From Magnolia sinica (Eukaryota > Streptophyta > Magnoliopsida > Magnoliales > Magnoliaceae): a stretch of 64,000 nucleotides of DNA. A model generated the notes under the pieces. It saw nothing but the letters and a program-made list of their open reading frames with translations. It did no database searches and had not been told where the DNA came from. Position 1 is the first letter of the stretch. Every line of letters begins with the position of its first letter. The translations under genes were made by a program, and so were the position numbers. The stretch spans positions 75,140,177 to 75,204,176 of the forward strand of contig NC_080582.1 in the NCBI RefSeq assembly GCF_029962835.1, given 5' to 3'. Of the stretch, positions 58,514 through 64,000 are shown piece by piece.

Positions 58514-58587
58514 CTTAATGTAAGTGAGGGGCCTCGGCCTTTATGATACCATGTGCAATAGGAGGTAAGAATGTCAAGTGCAAATAC
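58514..58587 (-). other. Exon-like segment, unidentified
   Basis: A 74 bp segment lies between acceptor CTCAG and donor GTAATT on the minus strand. One frame reads HLTFLPPIAHGIIKAEAP. The gene was not recognised; a captured exon is likely because of the intact splice signals and its neighbours. Confidence 0.35.
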
Positions 58588-58875
58588 CTGAGCAAAGCAT
58601 ATAAAGAGAAAATAGCTTAGTTATAGGCATAGATACTACTACATTGATGTTTTTGAACATGTCATTCTAAGCCAAAAAAAATAAAAATGAAAAACATAGA
58701 TTTGCTAAGCCACACGTGTGTGTAGTAAAGCTCATGTACAAGTGTCAGCATGGCACAATTGGTACAAGACCCAATCCATTATATTACAGGAGGAAATGGA
58801 GAGAAATCACAAATCATCATCATCAGGTAATGTTAATGATTTTATTTTTTTCACTGAAAGGTTACAACAAACCCA

Positions 58876-59129
58876 CTCTTACGAATTTTTTTCCAAGCTT
58901 CTTTGAAGCCTCGCTCAGTTTAACACTTGAAACAATAAGCCATGCATCATGTGGAGTTATAAAACAAAATTAGAAACTTCTAGCAAACAAAGGGATTCCA
59001 TCAAACTTTTGAACTAAAAATGAAAAAGAATTGCAGTGGACAATGGACATTGCTCACCAAAGAGTTCAAGGCCTTTCACAATTGTGACACATTTGTGTTT
59101 ATTTCGAACAACCTTTTCGATGACAACTT
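58876..59129 (-). pseudogene. Two captured exons of density-regulated protein (DENR)
   Basis: Exon 59,058-59,129 reads VVIEKVVRNKHKCVTIVKGL and ELFG, the start of the SUI1 domain of DENR, and ends at donor GTGAGC. The next exon (about 58,876-58,922) reads VKLSEASKKLGKKF and ends at donor GTAAGA. Both are in the right order on the minus strand, separated by a short intron of about 135 bp. The N-terminal zinc part and the rest of SUI1 are missing. DENR works with MCT-1 in translation re-initiation; this piece is a non-functional capture. Confidence 0.75.
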
Positions 59130-59139
59130 CTTGTCTCTC

Positions 59140-60388
59140 TTACACAAACATAGGCATTTCAATGAAGAACAAAAACTGATGGAACATTAATAACTCAAAT
59201 ATGAATGACTGGAGTATTAGTCTCGATATAAAATGATGAAAACTCAACAATTGCGAAGTTGGCAATGGCAAAAGAAAGATTGATAGCATGAAGTCATCAT
59301 ATAGAATCATAACCCCAACAAGTTCATGTCGCTATCTAGTTTTGAATAGTATTTTTGTTCTGCAATAAAAAGTCATTCCTAAACATGAATAAACAAATGC
59401 ACATCACAAATCAATTAACCGTTAAAACTATAAATCCAGAATGTTCAAATGAGTTAATCATAGAACAAAACTACTCAAACAACCATGAAGCTATATAATC
59501 AATTAACTGCTGAGTAGCAGCAAAACAAAAATTAGCTACCAATATTGCTCTGAAACTGACTGATTAACACTTAAATCATAGAACAAAACTACTCAAACCG
59601 CTGAGTAGCAGCAAAACAAATCAGTACCTTACAGTTCATTCCATGCTTCTAAGCATCCCATGCTAACCAAGTTCATTCAAGCCATAGATCAAACCCTCTT
59701 CTAGCATATTGGATGTCCCTTGGTTGGAGGAACTGAGCAGGCATCATTTGTTTCCACCCTAATTATCCATCCATTTACATTTTCAAGTCCTATTGAAAAG
59801 GAACCTCGAAACAGAGGCGAACATGTAATGTTTCCTATTTCTCTCAATGCCTCGAACAATGGGCAGCTGATGATTAGTATCCATCTCCTGAATCAGTACT
59901 GCAAGTGTTCTGCAGGCCTCAGGGTACATCCAAATAGAAACTTGCATTATTAAATAAAAAAGAGAGAAAAAGAAAAGAAACGTAATACCTCAACCTACAT
60001 CACAAACATGTGGTTTGCTATCATGTGTTTAACAAACCAACAAGCATCGCTTATTCCAATGAACTGTAACAAGTTGAAACAACACATGAAAAAAAAAATA
60101 AAATTTACTATCTTTCCCAACAGTAAGAAGGAACTAAAGAATATAGAACATTTACTCAATAATATTTACACTAACACCAAAAAAGACATGCATCCAATTG
60201 CAATCGCCAATAACAACAAAACTTGGTCACCAAGTCACATCTTGCTGATCAAGAAGCATGAAAATATATCAAAACAAAAACAGAGCAAAGTGATCTGTCA
60301 TTTTGAAAAGACTAGTGAACCAAGCATTCATCCATACCGTATGTCCCAAAACATAGCAGGAATAAATAAGGGTGGAAGAAAACCATAC
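59140..60388. other. No identifiable gene
   Basis: AT-rich sequence with a duplicated phrase 'aatcatagaacaaaactact' at 59,456 and 59,575. The frame at 59,720-59,953 has no recognised domain. Confidence 0.45.
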
Positions 60389-60468
60389 CTCTATGACTTC
60401 ATCAACAACTTCAAGGTCTAAATTCCCGGGTACAAAACCTGCTCCAATACCTTGAATCTTATGTGGAC
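60389..60468 (-). pseudogene. Captured exon of cysteine synthase (O-acetylserine lyase)
   Basis: An 80 bp exon lies between acceptor CACTCAG and donor GTATGG. It reads [20 protein letters not shown] and VDEVIE, the conserved [11 protein letters not shown] region around the pyridoxal-phosphate phosphate-binding side of the enzyme. It follows, in gene order, the exon at 61,368-61,505. The enzyme makes cysteine from O-acetylserine and sulfide; upstream catalytic exons are missing here. Confidence 0.8.
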
Positions 60469-60984
60469 CTGAGTGATTGTGATGACACAACTTAGAAAGA
60501 AAGAAAGCACAAATGCATAAACCACCTAAAAGCATGATTATCTGAGGAGAAAACATCCAAACAGTCATCTTTGCTTTTACCAGGCTTTCCTTGTGAAAGT
60601 ACATTGCTTTCCAAAGGATCCGCGGCAATAATTTGGAACATCACCGTGTATGCGTGAAATAAAGAAAGGGCTAAATATACGAAACTCCATGACCCAACAA
60701 TCCAGAACTAAAATATCCAGTAATTTACAAAGTGATTTTAGGCAAAAAGTTGTGTTGCAACTGGTTAGGACAGCTCTTGCCAGCCCATAGACCCAGCCCC
60801 CTAAAGGCCGGACAAGTTCGCAAGCCTGTCCTAGTACTTGCCAAACGGGCCAGAAAGGCCTCGATCAAGCCTTGCAACATTGGAATGAGTCGTCATATGA
60901 TACCCTTATGTTAGGATTTTTCCCCCATTCAGAAAATGACCAAATATAAGATTTTTATTTTATTTTATTTTATTTTATTTTTTA

Positions 60985-61060
60985 TTTAGAAAATGAACAA
61001 ACATCAGAATAGTTCCACCAGTTACATTCCCCACAACAAATATATCTGTCTTGCTGCTTG
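60985..61060 (-). pseudogene. Second, degraded copy of a cysteine synthase exon
   Basis: The minus strand reads DIFVVGNVTGGTI, a variant of the cysteine synthase motif [13 protein letters not shown] found intact but for one change at 61,368-61,505. It is probably a tandem duplicate. A shared filler sequence ('cctaaaggcc...gacaagtt') flanks both copies at about 60,800 and 61,215. Confidence 0.6.
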
Positions 61061-61367
61061 TATATTTGTGTTTGGATGCCACCTGCAATCATTGGTTTGG
61101 GACTCAATCGATGATTTAGGTAACAAATAGGAGAGACCCCAAAAACAAATCCAATTGGTTTTTGAGGAAACGAACATTGCAGGTATTCAAGACAGTCAAC
61201 AATGCGTCCAAGGACCCTAAAGGCCTGACAAGTTGGCCCAGCCTGTCCTGTTTGGACATTCATGTAATTGGCCTGGAAAGGCCTCAAACCAACTCAGCTC
61301 ATGGTGGGCCAGCCCTGGAATCGTTCCTAAAGCCACTCCGACCATAAAATACATCATCATATTATAC

Positions 61368-61505
61368 CTTTATGTTAGGATTTTTGTCTTTCAGAAAATA
61401 GCCAACGCCAGAAATAGTTTCACCAGTTCCAATGCCTGCAACAAACATATCCACCTTGCCACATGTATCTTCCCAGATTTCCGGACCAGTTGTTTCATAG
61501 TGTAT
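61368..61505 (-). pseudogene. Captured exon of cysteine synthase
   Basis: A 138 bp exon lies between acceptor TGTGCAG and donor GTATAA. It reads [39 protein letters not shown] and NPNIK. The glycine-rich GIGTGGT loop that holds the cofactor phosphate carries GIGTGET here (G to E), so even the fragment would not be functional. A third partial duplicate of the TTGPEIWED segment lies at about 61,515-61,560. Confidence 0.85.
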
Positions 61506-61935
61506 CTGCACCAAACCATGAACACTATATCTTCCTAGATTTCCAGACCAGTTGTCTTTATAACATTGACTTGGTCGCTGATCCCAATTGAGAAAGGTGG
61601 TCTCAAGTCCAATTGATAGCACGGTTTCATCCAAAAAAGGATTTGGCTAAAGCATTTCATCAAACAAGTAGCGTGTTGTCCCTGCCCATGTGGAGAGTGT
61701 TGTCCCTGTCCATATAAAAATTAATTGAATAATTTACAGAACTATAAATGCAACATTTCAGCATTCAGGAGGTTTGCTAGTTCCACACATGTGGAGAGTG
61801 CTGTCCCTGTCCATCCACACTCAGCCACACGTGTGCTTGATCAGATTTTTCCACCATGTATGACATGTATGCAATTTCTAAGTGCTTGCGTATCATCCAT
61901 CACACTCTGCAAGACATTTCATACATTTTGAAACC

Positions 61936-61937
<2 letters not shown>

Positions 61938-61976
<39 letters not shown>
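61938..61976. repeat. (GA)n microsatellite
   Basis: A pure GA run; the open frames crossing it encode only Arg-Glu repeats. Confidence 0.9.
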
Positions 61977-61979
<3 letters not shown>

Positions 61980-62138
61980 CATACTGCTGCGGCTGTTGGA
62001 GAAGAGGAGCTACTGCTGCGGCTGTTTCTGGTGCTTCTTCCTCTTGCGGGCCTTCTCGCCGGGCAATGGCCGAGAGATAAGCATCTTCAACAAGCAATGG
62101 AAATGGAAGCCATATCAAGAGAGACCGGAGTGGAAAAG

Positions 62139-62152
62139 GGAGATCGAGAGAC

Positions 62153-62195
<43 letters not shown>

Positions 62196-62350
62196 TCAGT
62201 CGGTTGGTGGACTAAAAGAGGGAGATCGAGAGACGTTGGAGAGAGAGAGAGACTTTCAGTCGGTTGGTGGACTAAAAGAGGGAGATCGAGAGACGTTGGA
62301 GAGAGAGAGAGAGAGAGAGAGACTTTCAGTCGGTTATTGTGGACTAAAAG
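62139..62350. repeat. Tandem repeat of about 60-81 bp, three units
   Basis: The unit 'gggagatcgagagacgttgg' + (GA)n + 'gactttcagtcggttggtgg' + 'actaaaaga' occurs at 62,139, 62,220 and 62,280. The units differ mainly in GA length and are otherwise almost identical. It lies near the right edge of the CACTA block. Confidence 0.85.
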
Positions 62351-62564
62351 AGGCGCGATTTGGGAGAGGAGGGAAGAAGGGTTTTAGGAGAGAAATGGCG
62401 CGCGCGATCGATTTGGGGATGGGGCGATTTGGGGAAGTGGGGGAAAAAGCCCTCTTTTTTTTAATTTCAGAATTCAGCGGCGCTGGCTTTTCTATACACT
62501 GGCGGCCACGTAAAAACGCCACTGATTTTACATGTACACTGGCGGTTTGTTGTAGCCGCCACTG
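62351..62564. other. GC-rich stretch and CACTA-type subterminal motifs
   Basis: 62,370-62,460 is rich in 'gcgcgcgatcgatttgggga'-type sequence. 62,495-62,564 has alternating TGGCGG and CCGCCA motifs in both orientations, the style of CACTA subterminal arrays. The block ends where the 133 bp repeat begins. Confidence 0.5.
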
Positions 62565-62697
62565 GTCAAGTCTCCAAAGAGAAAATGTTCACATAACTTT
62601 CACATATGAGGGCGTGGAAAAAGGCAGGCAATACCATGAAGTTCACCTTGGAATGAAAATTTTGGAAAAACCCACCCATCAGGTGGGCCACACACAT
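62565..62697 (+). repeat. 133 bp direct repeat, right copy
   Basis: It matches 42,319-42,451 at 131 of 133 positions, same orientation. Sequence after it ('atactaaatcaaaccattag') is unrelated to that after the left copy. Confidence 0.9.
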
Positions 62698-62857
62698 ATA
62701 CTAAATCAAACCATTAGCCGCCCACAGCGTGTCCCAGCTGATGAATAGACCATCCTGGCTTTCAACCCATGTAATCTTTTATGATGCGGCCCATGTTTCT
62801 CTTGCAGGGCTTGCATGTTTCAGTAAAGTGATTCCACCATTTTAAGTCCATGCATAA

Positions 62858-63117
62858 GGGTCCATTTGGGTAGGGAATCCCACATAATCAAGATTAAGTC
62901 TAATCCCGATTTGTGCGGGGCCCATGCCCTCCTTTCAAATTCGCAAAGTTAAAGTGGTGCTTTCCTCTGCATAAATGTAGAAGTCCAGTAATTTCATCCA
63001 TGCGGAGGAAAGCGCCAATTTAGGGTGGCAAAATCTGACTTGGAGGGTGTAGGGCCTACCAAGATGAAGGTTAGGCTTACTCATCAATTTAGTAGCATCG
63101 CCTACCCAAACAGACCC
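62858..63117. mobile_element. Harbinger-like MITE
   Basis: The terminal inverted repeats GGGTCCATTTGGGTAGG and the inverse of GGGTCTGTTTGGGTAGG span 260 bp. An inner inverted pair, 'ggtgctttcctctgcat' and 'atgcggaggaaagcgcc', forms a strong hairpin. TAA at the left and AAA at the right are compatible with a decayed 3 bp duplication. Confidence 0.65.
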
Positions 63118-63700
63118 AAAATTTCTTTGCATTTTGTCAACTACAAGAGGAAATTAGCAAGAATTTAACTAAAAAAATCACAGTTAAGCATCATATCATT
63201 CATATGGCCCAGAAAGAACGTCTAAGAGATCTATAAAACAGGAGATGAAATAAATGACTATTGACCACAACATTCATAAGGTCCACTAAAGAATATTGTT
63301 ACATTAGGAACAGTTTGAAACTAAATGAATACACGGCTGGAATTGTTAACCATATACGATAATAATTTGAGATTGAAGGACAAGGGTTTTACCTCGAGGC
63401 TTATATCAGGACATCTCAAGATCTTGCGTCCCAAAATGAAGCTTGCAACCGGACAACATGAGTTTCATGGTAAATGATCAAGGAGGTTGAATCAAGGCCT
63501 TTCATCAATGGGGATTGGTCAGTCAAGTCATCAGCGTTAGAGAAAGCAAGCGATCTACGTCTTCAATGCAGATTAACATAGTAACACAACCAGATGAAAC
63601 CCGGACGTCTGTAAGCCTCTGTGTCATGCTTTCTGGCAACATGTTGTGAAGATGTAAATCCATGCTTCAGCTTTTCAACAAACTGTCATAAGACAATGTC
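63118..63700. other. No gene seen
   Basis: AT-rich intergenic sequence without supported features. Confidence 0.5.
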
Positions 63701-63704
63701 GTTT

Positions 63705-63945
63705 TGGGTGTGTTTGGATGCTCAGTTAGCCTGAATAGCAAATGTAACTAAATATAGAGTAAATAGCCAAAATCGAAGTGGGGCCATTTTAATTTAAAAT
63801 GGTGAATAACTTGGTATTTTTCAAGTAGGAATTGGAACAATCTCAATTGCTTACAAGTAGAGAGGACCTAACCTTGTTTAGCTCATTCCCACCTTATTAA
63901 ATTGAATTTCCACAATTCGATTCCCATCCAAACGCGAACTTTTGT
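63705..63945. mobile_element. Possible Harbinger-like MITE
   Basis: The left end 'gggtgtgtttggatgc' and the right end 'cccatccaaacgcgaac' are imperfect inverted repeats about 240 bp apart, in the style of the GTTTGGATG-ended Tourist MITEs. The target duplication is not clear. Confidence 0.45.
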
Positions 63946-64000
63946 TTCAAACTCCAGCCTCTTTCACTCTTCAAAATGCTTAACCATGGTGTCTATGACC

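Larger units (their letters stand above)
42452..62564 (-). mobile_element. CACTA-type block with captured host gene fragments
   Basis: The block holds two decayed CACTA genes on the minus strand (TNP2-like, 53,993-57,890; Transposase_24/TNPA-like, 51,594-53,847). Both edges have GCCGC-type subterminal motifs: 'atgccgctaaagg', 'aacgccgctaaaag', 'gacgccgctgaaag' at 42,458-42,560, and 'cactggcggccacg', 'tgtacactggcggtttgttg' plus 'tagccgccactg' at 62,495-62,564. Between them are pieces of at least seven unrelated host genes, mostly on the same strand as the transposase, and a Tourist-like MITE. Plant CACTA elements are known to collect gene fragments. The canonical CACTA/TAGTG tips and 3 bp duplication were not found, so the limits rest on the edge motifs and the flanking 133 bp repeats. 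Independent nesting of several elements remains possible. Confidence 0.5.

Noticed and set aside
62139-62350. Regularly spaced repeats resembling a CRISPR array.
   Set aside because: The units are contiguous tandem repeats with no unique spacers, in a plant genome.
61882-62748. A 288-codon open frame on the plus strand.
   Set aside because: It is held open by GA microsatellites (Arg-Glu runs) and by the 60-81 bp tandem repeat, and ends inside the 133 bp repeat.

Overview
The window is nuclear DNA of a flowering plant. It has split genes with GT-AG introns, Ty3/gypsy and Ty1/copia elements, hAT, CACTA and PIF/Harbinger transposons, a tRNA-derived SINE, and many short fold-back elements rich in the motif GTGGACCACAC. 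I recall similar fold-back repeats from magnoliids such as the Magnolia and laurel groups, but that placement is an inference and was not tested. There is no sign of bacterial, organellar or viral genome organisation.

Only two host genes look whole. One (10,899-14,588, +) encodes an early-nodulin-like/lamin-like phytocyanin in two exons split by a 3.2 kb intron full of fold-back repeats. The other (39,672-39,941, -) is a single-exon gene for an 89-residue single-pass membrane protein of unknown function, with ACGT-core boxes just upstream.

Layout. 1-8,850: the 3' end of a Ty3/gypsy chromovirus-type element whose 3' LTR is split by a second, oppositely oriented 5.1 kb LTR-like unit flanked by a perfect 5 bp target duplication (TCCCA). 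8,851-10,600: a fold-back element split by a 1.4 kb repeat whose relative lies at 16,858-18,075. 10,899-14,588: the phytocyanin gene. 14,600-28,500: nested non-autonomous transposons. Two hAT elements of one family sit inside fold-back MITEs, one of them carrying a SINE; a third hAT has a perfect 8 bp duplication; a CACTA end splits another MITE. 28,500-36,000: a degraded Ty1/copia element (-) inserted in the LTR of an older copia element. 36,000-42,300: short repeats, the small membrane protein gene, and two fold-back elements with very long terminal arms.

42,452-62,564: the most notable block. It carries decayed CACTA transposase genes (TNP2-like and Transposase_24/TNPA-like, both -) together with fragments of at least seven unrelated host genes: a group A bZIP factor, a WDR20-like WD40 protein, the Pol V largest subunit NRPE1, an ankyrin/PGG-domain protein, COP9 signalosome subunit 3, the translation factor DENR, and cysteine synthase. 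Several fragments are single exons with their splice signals in place. A 133 bp direct repeat (two mismatches) lies immediately outside both ends. The block reads as a gene-fragment-collecting (Pack-type) CACTA element, although its exact termini are not proven. 62,565-64,000 holds the right-hand repeat copy and two short MITEs.
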